A stretch of DNA of 42,998 bases from NCBI GenBank assembly GCA_015523605.1, contig WAKC01000019.1, positions 1 through 42,998 of the forward strand, written 5' to 3'. Below the pieces are notes generated by a model. That model saw only the letters and a list, made by a program, of their open reading frames with translations, made no database searches and was not told where the DNA came from. The stretch is from Candidatus Geothermarchaeota archaeon (lineage in GTDB: Archaea; Thermoproteota; Nitrososphaeria; Geothermarchaeales; JDFR-13). A program made the position numbers and the translations under genes. Below, piece by piece: positions 36,034-42,998 of this stretch; position 1 is the stretch's first letter; each line of letters opens with the position of its first letter.

Positions 36034-37946
36034 GATACTCCCCTCCGCTTAAGTATGAAGATACCTATGGATAGGATTATGACCACAGATACTCCTACAA
36101 TAGGGAGGTATTCAAAGTATAGAGGTTTGCCGTCATATTCTGTTGAGGTTGAGAAGATTGAATCGTCCAATACTAAGTCTACATCCCCCCTTATATTCAC
36201 TATTCCCTTTAGAAACAGTTTAACTTTTGCATTGGTTATTGCCTCCTCTAATAATCTAATCTTAATTGGATATTCCTCGAAGAATATGGATGATTTTATC
36301 TTATCAATAACCAGCCAATCAGGCTGTATATAGCCCAGTAGGATTGATAAGGAGTTTAGGATGGCATCATACCTCAATCTATAAATTTCCTCAAACCCTG
36401 GGTGTAGAGCCATATAGAGTGTAAGGTTGGATAGGGAATCTACTAAGTAGCTTATTCTAGCCAGTTCATTGATATTCTGGGGATACTCTGTATATCCACC
36501 TTTTCTAGCTCTATCCAGACTATATCCTCCGAGGGATATAAGGTTTGACGATACTTTAGTCTCTTGGGAATATCTATAAATGTATTTGAAGAGTGTATCG
36601 GTATATCGATATATCTTGTCTGCAACAAAAGATATATCGATTTTGGGGTCTCCATATCTCATCGATATATAGGAAAATGCCTCCGCCTTCAACAGTTTAT
36701 GTACTGCTTTAGCCATCTCCCCAGCCAAGCTTATTGAGAGCTCTGATAAAACATACGGCTCTACCTGGAAGAAGTTTAGGCCAGATAAAGCAAGTCTAGC
36801 CTCCCTCGTACCCTCGATATAGAACCTAGCAGAATGGGATTTATAGACTATCGATACTTCATCTACTCCATTTGAAAAGGATGCGTTTATTATTGATACC
36901 ACCCTATTCCTTAGCCTGTAATAGTCATCATTTATTATATCTATCCTATCATTGGGCATCGTTAACATAACTGTTAGAAAGAATGCTTTAGATACCGTTT
37001 CATATGCTTTTAGAGAGTGTTCAAGGGACATAGATAGATATCCTTTCTCAAGGAGATACTCCGATATGGATAGGTTATCCCCGGTATAACCCAATATCCT
37101 GATCACATATCTATAACTCTGGGGATTAACAGCTTTTATATTTGATTCGTCTAATAATCTCTTGACATCGTTCACCCGCCTCCTAGTCATTTCAAGGATG
37201 TTATATATATAGTTTTCCACCCTCTCCCTAACATATGCGAGGTGCTCAGATTCCATGTTAGAAGTGTTTGACATATCAATTTTATTGAGATACTTCTCTA
37301 TAGGAGTAAAGCTGTTGTACAATTCCTTTAGATCCATATCTATCCCAGTGAAGTTATAGGGTATTTTCTCCACAGCATAGGATTCAAATATATATGGGCC
37401 AACTCTTAACGGCTTCTTATCTATTTGATATTTATATCGTTCACCAGCCGGCATAAAGAATGTTTTTAGACCATGGTTTGATGCACCCAGGGCCTTCTCC
37501 TCAATATATCCTACAAACCCAACGGTTAGATCGGGATTTATAGACCCTGTATACACCGTATCTTCATCAAGATTAATATCTAGATACGTGGAGATCGTAG
37601 CTAAATATATCGCTATGGATAGACTAGGTCCTGCCAAGTAAGTCTTAATACCTTCTCTAGGCTCAATATAGACTATATAGTCAAATTCATAGGGTTCTAA
37701 ACCCAATGTAAGCATAGCTTCATATACAGCTGTATAAGTGGAATATTTGAAGAGTTCATCGTACCCAACACCTTCAATATATACGGATCCATTTCCATGT
37801 AAGACCTGAACTTTTATATCTATCGGGATTCCGATTCCCTTATATACACCAATCCCTATTGAGGGAGAACCTCTGACACAATATATAGGAAAGGATAATG
37901 TTAGTATTAAGACCCAAAGGATGAGGATTTTAATTATTCTTGCCAT
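36030..37946 (-). CDS. Exported, membrane-anchored Lon-like (S16) Ser/Lys protease
   Basis: 638 aa from ATG 37946. The signal peptide is about 5-25. Residues about 28-180 match the Lon proteolytic domain: AGPSLSIAIYLA gives the nucleophile Ser108, and GYIEEKALGASNHGLKTFFM gives the general base Lys151. The Ser-Lys spacing is 43, the same as in E. coli Lon (Ser679/Lys722). No AAA+ domain is present. About 400 residues of mostly helical sequence follow, then a C-terminal helix (about 610-633) with a RRGVS end. The active site is therefore outside the cell. It is the first gene of the run leading into ccm. Confidence 0.82.
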   Translation of the reverse strand: MARIIKILILWVLILTLSFPIYCVRGSPSIGIGVYKGIGIPIDIKVQVLHGNGSVYIEGVGYDELFKYSTYTAVYEAMLTLGLEPYEFDYIVYIEPREGIKTYLAGPSLSIAIYLATISTYLDINLDEDTVYTGSINPDLTVGFVGYIEEKALGASNHGLKTFFMPAGERYKYQIDKKPLRVGPYIFESYAVEKIPYNFTGIDMDLKELYNSFTPIEKYLNKIDMSNTSNMESEHLAYVRERVENYIYNILEMTRRRVNDVKRLLDESNIKAVNPQSYRYVIRILGYTGDNLSISEYLLEKGYLSMSLEHSLKAYETVSKAFFLTVMLTMPNDRIDIINDDYYRLRNRVVSIINASFSNGVDEVSIVYKSHSARFYIEGTREARLALSGLNFFQVEPYVLSELSISLAGEMAKAVHKLLKAEAFSYISMRYGDPKIDISFVADKIYRYTDTLFKYIYRYSQETKVSSNLISLGGYSLDRARKGGYTEYPQNINELARISYLVDSLSNLTLYMALHPGFEEIYRLRYDAILNSLSILLGYIQPDWLVIDKIKSSIFFEEYPIKIRLLEEAITNAKVKLFLKGIVNIRGDVDLVLDDSIFSTSTEYDGKPLYFEYLPIVGVSVVIILSIGIFILKRRGVS

Positions 37947-38177
37947 TATATATTACACCCCGATATATTGAGGGATATATTATCTTAGGGTATCGCCCAC
38001 CATCTTGGAGTTCTCTTATATGTTTACAAATCGGTTCCATCCTACTACAGATATATATTGAATATAGTATTGAAACGTCTATATAAACTGTTTAAAATCT
38101 ATATTCAAATTTAATATTTAGAATATTTTTTATACGATTTCTGATGTAGATATACAATATATACTTTGAAGACGATG

Positions 38178-38189
38178 TCTATATATAGA
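38178..38189 (+). promoter_or_regulatory. Palindromic TATA element before the octaheme cytochrome
   Basis: TCTATATATAGA is a perfect 12-bp palindrome about 30 nt before the ATG at 38218. This is the right place for an archaeal TATA box with a very short leader. The divergent protease gene starts at 37946, leaving an AT-rich 271-nt shared control region. Confidence 0.45.
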
Positions 38190-38217
38190 TAATACAAATT
38201 TTTTGTTATTGGTTGGA

Positions 38218-38931
38218 ATGGAGAAAATAAAAGATTTAATTGATAGAATGGGGAATGCAAAAAGCTTTATATGGTTGGCCTCCGTCATTATCATAATACT
38301 GGCTGCCAACAACATCTACAGCTATGTAATGACTGATCCCTCTGCAAACCAATTATGTAATTCCTGCCATGTAATGACGCCCTTTATACAAGCGGTCAAC
38401 TCAACACCTCATGGAGAATTCAATTGCCACACTTGTCATGGACCTCCTACAATAGACGTATTTATAGGTGCATTAGACCCATCTATCACTCCAAGCAAAA
38501 TAAAGGAAGAGATGAGTCCAAAGATAAATATGTTTGAAGAATGTATTGCATGTCACGAGTTAAACGATGTGCTTCAGTTGAAGATTCATTCCGACCACAT
38601 GAATATCGTGAAGAAATTTGGTAGTTGTGATTCATGTCACGATCCTCATATGATAAGGGAGGAGGAGATATCCTGTTTGACTTGCCATGACGAACAGGAA
38701 GCCATTAAGGAACATTCCAAGTTCCATGATGAGGCGTTACAGTCTCTAGAACAGGGAGATAGAGATGTATGCAGTACATGTCATTCACCGAATGCAAACG
38801 TAGGGCCAGGAATATGTGATGAGAGTTTAATGGGAGCTCTCCAAGGACTATCATGTTTTGATTGTCACCAAGCACCACTCGATGCTCCGGACATTAGAGA
38901 TCAGACGTGTACAGAATGCCATAATAGTTAG
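38218..38931 (+). CDS. Membrane-anchored octaheme c-type cytochrome, NapC/NrfH-like N-terminus
   Basis: 237 aa from ATG 38218 (a TTG at 38203 is also in frame). One anchor helix (about 16-37) is followed by eight CXXCH sites: 47, 70, 109, 137, 153, 185, 213 and 231. The first two sit in CNSCHVMTPF...HGEFNCHTCHGPP, the NapC/NirT/NrfH pattern, in which quinol gives electrons to a membrane-proximal haem. NrfH has four haems, so this protein is a short-spaced eight-haem version, about 30 residues per haem. It probably takes electrons from membrane quinol to an outside acceptor, likely the cytochrome encoded next. It is fed by the adjacent ccm genes. Confidence 0.92.
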   Translation: MEKIKDLIDRMGNAKSFIWLASVIIIILAANNIYSYVMTDPSANQLCNSCHVMTPFIQAVNSTPHGEFNCHTCHGPPTIDVFIGALDPSITPSKIKEEMSPKINMFEECIACHELNDVLQLKIHSDHMNIVKKFGSCDSCHDPHMIREEEISCLTCHDEQEAIKEHSKFHDEALQSLEQGDRDVCSTCHSPNANVGPGICDESLMGALQGLSCFDCHQAPLDAPDIRDQTCTECHNS

Positions 38932-39003
38932 GGGTCTATATAAATAGGCTATCGAATTTCTCGTTTTTTCAATATATATAATCAATTCAGCAATATATAC
39001 TCG

Positions 39004-39011
39004 TATATAAA
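39004..39011 (+). promoter_or_regulatory. TATA box of the CXCH cytochrome gene
   Basis: TATATAAA lies about 40 nt upstream of the GTG start at 39049. A GGGGTGA ribosome-binding site (39035-39041) lies between them, so this gene has its own promoter and a normal leader. Confidence 0.5.
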
Positions 39012-39048
39012 GATGTAAATAGATTATACGTCATGGGGTGAATTTTAA

Positions 39049-39822
39049 GTGAATAAATACGGTATAACCGTATTGGTGTTTATAATTTTAATGACAGGAC
39101 TATTTATGACTCTACCAGTTAATGTAGCTGGTTATGGTCAGGGGCATCCAGACTCTTGTCAACCATGTCATGGTGATAGGGGGACGATGATGGATAATAC
39201 CGGTAACATGTGGGACCATAATATACAAGATGGGACTCAGGCCTGGAATCGATGTACATCATGTCATGGTGACTATGTAGCTAATACACCACACGCTAGT
39301 GTAGGCTGTAAGTGTCATGCTGTTGTACATGTAGGGTATGACAATCAAGGGACATGGGCTGCATGGCTCTATGCTAAGGAGCCTTCACCAACAAATCTCC
39401 CTGCGGCTATAGGTGATGTAGCCTCTTTCCAGGATGTTAGGCTAGTATTTACCAATCTAAATGCGACACCGTCTATACAAGCAATAGTACCCAGTGGTGG
39501 TCAGGAGATAGAGGTAGGCCTTTATGATGCGTGGACAAATGAGTATTTAGCTGTTGGTGCGGCAGATGCTTGGAAAACATGTTTCAACTGTCACTTCCTA
39601 GCATCTGATCCTACAATGGTTGGTGCTTATAAACTAGATGGAGGGGTATGGAAGGTCGGGATTCCAGAGTATACTTTGAAATTGGACCCACACGAAATTA
39701 CCGATGTAGACTCACTAGAGCCTCCAGTAAAATCAGGGTTCAACCTGGCGAGTATACAGTTCCTAGTAACTACATTGGCAGCAGCCTTTGCATTGTATAT
39801 CCTACTGAAGAGGGTATTCTAA
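39049..39822 (+). CDS. Exported c-type cytochrome with three CXXCH and one CXCH site, C-terminally anchored
   Basis: 257 aa from GTG 39049 (ribosome-binding site GGGGTGA). The signal peptide is about 1-28. Haem sites are CQPCH (37-41), CTSCH (69-73), CKCH (87-90, one residue short; confirmed in the bases as TGT AAG TGT CAT) and CFNCH (178-182). Five further histidines (33, 57, 82, 94 and 215) are available as distal ligands, enough for four bis-His haems. Between sites 3 and 4 lies a beta-rich domain of about 85 residues. Residues about 232-253 form a C-terminal helix ending in KRVF. An exported tetraheme protein beside ccm genes recalls the archaeal cytochrome filaments of Pyrobaculum and Archaeoglobus, but I cannot confirm the fold. 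Confidence 0.85.
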   Translation: MNKYGITVLVFIILMTGLFMTLPVNVAGYGQGHPDSCQPCHGDRGTMMDNTGNMWDHNIQDGTQAWNRCTSCHGDYVANTPHASVGCKCHAVVHVGYDNQGTWAAWLYAKEPSPTNLPAAIGDVASFQDVRLVFTNLNATPSIQAIVPSGGQEIEVGLYDAWTNEYLAVGAADAWKTCFNCHFLASDPTMVGAYKLDGGVWKVGIPEYTLKLDPHEITDVDSLEPPVKSGFNLASIQFLVTTLAAAFALYILLKRVF

Positions 39823-39829
39823 CCCAGTC

Positions 39830-39865
39830 CTTTTTCCTTTAATTTTTATCTCTAAAATTTTTATT
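39830..39865 (+). terminator. T-rich terminator after the cytochrome gene
   Basis: Successive T runs (TTTTT, TTT, TTTTT) begin about 8 nt after the stop codon at 39822, in the short convergent gap before the M20 peptidase gene. Confidence 0.45.
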
Positions 39866-39894
39866 TAGATATTTTATCCTAGGTTTTCCCCCAA

Positions 39895-41247
39895 TCATTT
39901 CACTTGGAAATAGAGTTCCAGCATCCCATATACATGTTTCACACTCTTGATGAAATCATTCAGCCTAATATTCTCGTTTGGAGCATGGGCCCTAGATGCA
40001 TAGTAGCCGACTCCAGCCCCAGCTAGTGGAATACCAAGTAGATCAGTGAAGGTATATATAGGTCCACTACCCCCGGAGATAGGCGATACTACCGCCGGAG
40101 CCCCATATACATCCTTGGCTGCTTCAACTGCATATTTTATGATTGGTTCATCAGGCTTGGTATATCCAGAGGGGTACATAGAGTGAACCTCAATTTCGAT
40201 GTCCTCGTATCCATTTTCATTCAAGTATTCTTTAAACTTTTCTAGAATAACACTTGGGTCTTGACCCGGTATCGGGCGAATATCAATCTTAACCCCGGCC
40301 ATCGACGGCACTATAGTCTTACTTCCTTCTCCCGTATGTCCACTATATAATCCAGCGACGTTTAGGCTAGGCTCTGTAATTATCTTTAAGAAGGCCTCCT
40401 TAGGCGTTAAACCCCCTACAAATGACTTTAGGCCTAGTTGGCCTAGCATATCACCCATCGACTGATATGGAAAGTCTTCAGCAATCTCCCTAGCTATTTC
40501 TAGATATTCAGGGTCTATACCATTGTAAATGTCTTTGAAGAGTATCTCGCCATTACTCCTCTTCAGCTTTGTTATTAACTCCGCCATCTCCAACGCTGGA
40601 TTAGGTAGGATGGGTGCGAAGCCACTATGGACATCGGTATTCAATCTCTTTATCCTCAGCTCAAGATATAACATTCCCTTGAAGCCAAGTGAGAAGCCTA
40701 GCCTATCATCAGGCCGGACATAGCCAGTCTCCCATAGGCCGGCGTCACCCTCTATCTCGTTCTTATGCTTTCTCAGGACAGCCTCTAATGTGGGACTCCC
40801 AACCTCCTCTTCCCCCTCTATAATCCACTCGATTGAATAACTATCGCCATATTCTTGGATGAATAAGTCGGTCGCCATCAACCGAGCTATAATATTACCC
40901 TTGTTATCAGCCACTCCCCTCCCATATAGATGACCGTTATCAATAGTCAGCTGGAAAGGTGGATATTTCCAGAGCTCTAGAGGTTCAGCTGGTTGGACAT
41001 CATAGTGATTATAGATTATAAATGTCTTTCCACCATCTCCAATTCTGGCATGGACAACCGGGTTCCCACCCTCCTCCCATAAATCTACCGTGTATCCCCT
41101 CTCCTCAAAAAGACTCTTTAGATACTCAGCCGTTTCCCCAGTTTCATTGTTGGAATATGCGGCTACGCTCTTCAACCTTAAAAGCTGGTCGAAGATACTG
41201 AGATATTTATCTAGGAGTTCATTGACTCTTGAGTCTAGGTTACTCAT
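39895..41247 (-). CDS. M20-family metallopeptidase (dipeptidase / ArgE-DapE family)
   Basis: 450 aa from ATG 41247; the frame is open for another 31 codons upstream, but that stretch is unlike the family. Metal ligands are visible: NHYDVQP (His81, Asp83), GRGVADNKG (Asp114), EGEEEVGS (Glu pair about 146-147) and a C-terminal SRAHAPNE His. The dimerisation domain is intact (HSGFAPILPNPA). It hydrolyses peptides or N-acyl amino acids in the cytoplasm. Length and motifs are closest to dipeptidase-like members with about 450 aa. Confidence 0.92.
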   Translation of the reverse strand: MSNLDSRVNELLDKYLSIFDQLLRLKSVAAYSNNETGETAEYLKSLFEERGYTVDLWEEGGNPVVHARIGDGGKTFIIYNHYDVQPAEPLELWKYPPFQLTIDNGHLYGRGVADNKGNIIARLMATDLFIQEYGDSYSIEWIIEGEEEVGSPTLEAVLRKHKNEIEGDAGLWETGYVRPDDRLGFSLGFKGMLYLELRIKRLNTDVHSGFAPILPNPALEMAELITKLKRSNGEILFKDIYNGIDPEYLEIAREIAEDFPYQSMGDMLGQLGLKSFVGGLTPKEAFLKIITEPSLNVAGLYSGHTGEGSKTIVPSMAGVKIDIRPIPGQDPSVILEKFKEYLNENGYEDIEIEVHSMYPSGYTKPDEPIIKYAVEAAKDVYGAPAVVSPISGGSGPIYTFTDLLGIPLAGAGVGYYASRAHAPNENIRLNDFIKSVKHVYGMLELYFQVK

Positions 41248-41406
41248 AAAATAAATATAGGTTTGATATCTCCATATAAAACTGGATACCCATTTGAATC
41301 TTTTCAATGAACTAGAGTAGTAGAGAAAATCAATTTTCAAATCCGTTTACATCCTGTTTACACTTAGCCACCCACCCTAAAAGCCTATCCACATGTGTAT
41401 AGGGGG

Positions 41407-42168
41407 CTAGACATCCTCTGGATAGCCGACTGAATATAGGAGTAATGGCATCTCCCTCTCCCTCAATTTAAATATTTTTGATAGATCGTCGTCTCTAAAT
41501 GCACCCATGCATACAGTGCCTAAGCCTAATGCAGTAGCGACTATATATATGTTCTGCCCAAGATGCCCCACATCCTGTAAAACATATCTATATGCCCTCA
41601 AACCATACTTTGAATATGTCCTATCATATATCCCGACTACAAGGACATTAAAGGCGGCCTCCAAAACCTGACTCTGATCAAGGGAAGCATAATACACGTC
41701 ATGCTTGAAATCACCCAACTCTATAAGTTCAAGTGTATGGTCAAACGGATTATAATGGTATATCCCCTTATCAATCGACTCTACATTATCAATATGTACA
41801 AAAACTTCTGGACTATTCAATGCCCCGGCCGTGGGGTAAGTCCTAAGGGGATATCCATATTTATATCCTCTAACTCCCGCGATGTAATACATGAATGTCG
41901 AGAATTTCTTGAAATCTACTCTCTTCATCTTATACCTCCTTATACTCTTCCTTTTTGATAGTGCCACTCCAACTGGCATTGAGAGTAGCTCTCTATCAGG
42001 TTCACTAAGCTTGATTGCCCCGAGATAGTTGTATTCCCGGTTAAATCCTGGGTTCGCCCTCCTCTCTAGGTCGAATTCATAGGGAAACGGTATCTTGGAT
42101 ACTATGTGATAGGCATATCCAGGGTCTTTGAGAAAGTTTGTCAGGATATCCTTCATAATATAATACAT
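41407..42168 (-). CDS. SagB-type nitroreductase-family flavoprotein
   Basis: 253 aa from ATG 42168 (Met5 is an alternative). The FMN-binding pattern is clear: SKRKSIRRY, YPTAGALNSPEVFV, DVGHLGQNIYIVATALGLGTVCMGAF and LLLYSVGYP. YPTAGAL is typical of the SagB/ThcOx branch, which oxidises azoline rings in peptide natural products, but free-standing archaeal members have unknown substrates. No precursor peptide or cyclodehydratase gene is seen nearby, so a general NAD(P)H-flavin oxidoreductase role is as likely. Confidence 0.88.
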   Translation of the reverse strand: MYYIMKDILTNFLKDPGYAYHIVSKIPFPYEFDLERRANPGFNREYNYLGAIKLSEPDRELLSMPVGVALSKRKSIRRYKMKRVDFKKFSTFMYYIAGVRGYKYGYPLRTYPTAGALNSPEVFVHIDNVESIDKGIYHYNPFDHTLELIELGDFKHDVYYASLDQSQVLEAAFNVLVVGIYDRTYSKYGLRAYRYVLQDVGHLGQNIYIVATALGLGTVCMGAFRDDDLSKIFKLREREMPLLLYSVGYPEDV

Positions 42169-42273
42169 ATCTCTATTAAATCTATATTTTCAAGATTGTC
42201 TCTGGTATAATTCATATTTTATTAACCGTCACCTAGGGAATTGCGTTTCAACCCCCTATATGATTTAATGTTT

Positions 42274-42291
42274 TACCCCTCTATAGGGGTA
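42274..42291. promoter_or_regulatory. Hairpin with 7-bp perfect stem upstream of the hemL-like gene
   Basis: TACCCCT-CTAT-AGGGGTA forms a 7-bp stem with a 4-nt loop, about 80 nt before the start at 42373 in an otherwise AT-rich gap. It may be an operator or an RNA leader hairpin. No known riboswitch pattern is recognised. Confidence 0.4.
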
Positions 42292-42372
42292 TTATGTTAA
42301 AGGTTATTTCCAAACTATACTTGGGTTTATTACCTACCATTTCTCATAAACCTCTTATCCAGAGGTGAAACA

Positions 42373-42998
42373 ATGTCTTCCTTCCAATTCACTGATAAAA
42401 CCATCTCTATATATAAATCCATGACCAAAAAATCTAAAGAGCTCTATGAAAAGGCGATAGAGACGAATCCTGGCGGTGTACACAGCAGCTTTAGATGGTT
42501 CCATCCATATCCATTCTTTGTCTCAAGAGGTGATGGAGCATATATCTGGGATGTGGATGGAAATAGATATATAGATTTTATAATGGGATATGGAGCCTTA
42601 ATAGCCGGCCACTCCCCAAGAGAAATTATAGATGCCATTAGAGAGCAGCTGGAGGATGGAACCCTCTATACAATGCCATATGAACTTCAAATCAAACTTG
42701 TGGAGGAGCTGGTCAAGAGATACCCCATGATGGGGGGATTTAGGATATCAAATACAGGGACGGAGGCAGTTATGCATGCGATAAAAATGGCTAGGATATA
42801 CACTGGAAGGGAGAAAATTATAAAGGTTGAGGGGACATACCATGGTAGTTATGACCCTGTAAAGGTAAGTGAATTCGTAAGACCTAATCAATGGGGGAGT
42901 AGTGAGAGGCCTAATAGTGTCTTAGCACCCGGTATACCAAAGTTCTATGAAAAGGATGTATTGGTGGTCCAATTCAACGATATAGACTCTCTCGAGAA
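42373..42998 (+). CDS. hemL: Glutamate-1-semialdehyde aminomutase-like class III aminotransferase, 3' end outside window
   Basis: About 208 codons visible from ATG 42373 (AGAGGTGAAA ribosome-binding site). ETNPGGVHS, GDGAYIWDVDGNRYIDF, GAL-x-AGH and ISNTGTEAVMHAIKMAR are typical of the N-terminal half of GSA aminomutase; EGTYHGSYD is the phosphate-binding region. The PLP lysine would lie beyond the window. GSA aminomutase makes 5-aminolevulinate for haem synthesis, which would fit the multihaem cytochromes nearby. Other class III aminotransferases share this half, so the assignment is likely rather than certain. Confidence 0.78.
   Translation, partial: MSSFQFTDKTISIYKSMTKKSKELYEKAIETNPGGVHSSFRWFHPYPFFVSRGDGAYIWDVDGNRYIDFIMGYGALIAGHSPREIIDAIREQLEDGTLYTMPYELQIKLVEELVKRYPMMGGFRISNTGTEAVMHAIKMARIYTGREKIIKVEGTYHGSYDPVKVSEFVRPNQWGSSERPNSVLAPGIPKFYEKDVLVVQFNDIDSLE

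Noticed and set aside
41248-41340. 31-residue N-terminal extension of the M20 peptidase
   Set aside because: The extension is rich in aromatic residues, unlike the family, and the ATG at 41247 begins where homology is expected.
41407-42168. SagB-type protein as part of a peptide natural-product cluster
   Set aside because: No precursor peptide, cyclodehydratase or transporter is adjacent; the neighbours are a peptidase and a hemL-like gene.

Overview
The window comes from an archaeon, most probably a thermophile of the Thermoproteota/TACK side. The evidence is AT-rich DNA with heavy ATA/AGA/AGG codon use, many GTG and TTG starts, tightly overlapping operons, a four-subunit 2-oxoacid:ferredoxin oxidoreductase, a Sulfolobus-type single-stranded-DNA-binding protein and T-run terminators. 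I cannot place it to genus. I saw no CRISPR array, insertion sequence, rRNA or tRNA.

Layout. (a) 1-6823, minus strand: one compact operon for an oxoacid:ferredoxin oxidoreductase (korD-korA-korB-korC), followed without a break by a giant HdrA-type flavoprotein (two HdrA modules plus a C-terminal MvhD/FlpD domain) and an HdrC-HdrB fusion cut by the window edge. This looks like a cytoplasmic electron-bifurcating or electron-confurcating unit tied to ferredoxin. (b) 7093-19980: mixed housekeeping and hypothetical genes: an O6-alkylguanine-DNA alkyltransferase, a large surface protein, two membrane or unknown proteins, a methyltransferase, argG with a divergent ACT-domain protein and a palindromic shared promoter, a TPR protein, acetyl-CoA synthetase, a crotonase-family enzyme and a phosphodiesterase-like enzyme. 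(c) 20077-26266: a glycosyltransferase, a sugar-nucleotidyltransferase, SSB, a FAD oxidoreductase, an exported protein, a UppP-like lipid-pyrophosphate phosphatase and an AbrB-type regulator. The phosphodiesterase-like enzyme, glycosyltransferase, nucleotidyltransferase and UppP suggest lipid-linked surface glycan synthesis.

(d) 26508-39822 is the most interesting part. On the minus strand a long run encodes an exported Lon-like Ser/Lys protease, a large anchored exoprotein, and a System I cytochrome c maturation set: ccmF, ccmC, a 33-codon ccmD-like gene, ccmE, ccmA and ccmB. Four small polytopic membrane proteins follow, two of them clear paralogues. Divergent from it, on the plus strand, are a membrane-anchored octaheme NapC/NrfH-like cytochrome and an exported cytochrome with three CXXCH sites, one unusual CXCH site and a C-terminal membrane helix. 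The arrangement is what one would expect for an extracellular electron-transfer system, possibly an archaeal cytochrome filament. That last step is inference.

(e) 39895-42998: an M20 peptidase, a SagB-type nitroreductase and the start of a glutamate-1-semialdehyde-aminomutase-like gene (a haem-precursor enzyme, if the assignment is right).

Non-coding structure worth noting: a 65-nt element with conserved ends and identical internal spacing lies in two separate convergent intergenic regions (10041-10105 and 17349-17413). There is a 12-base C tract at 27715-27726, and there are perfect palindromes or hairpins upstream of several genes.
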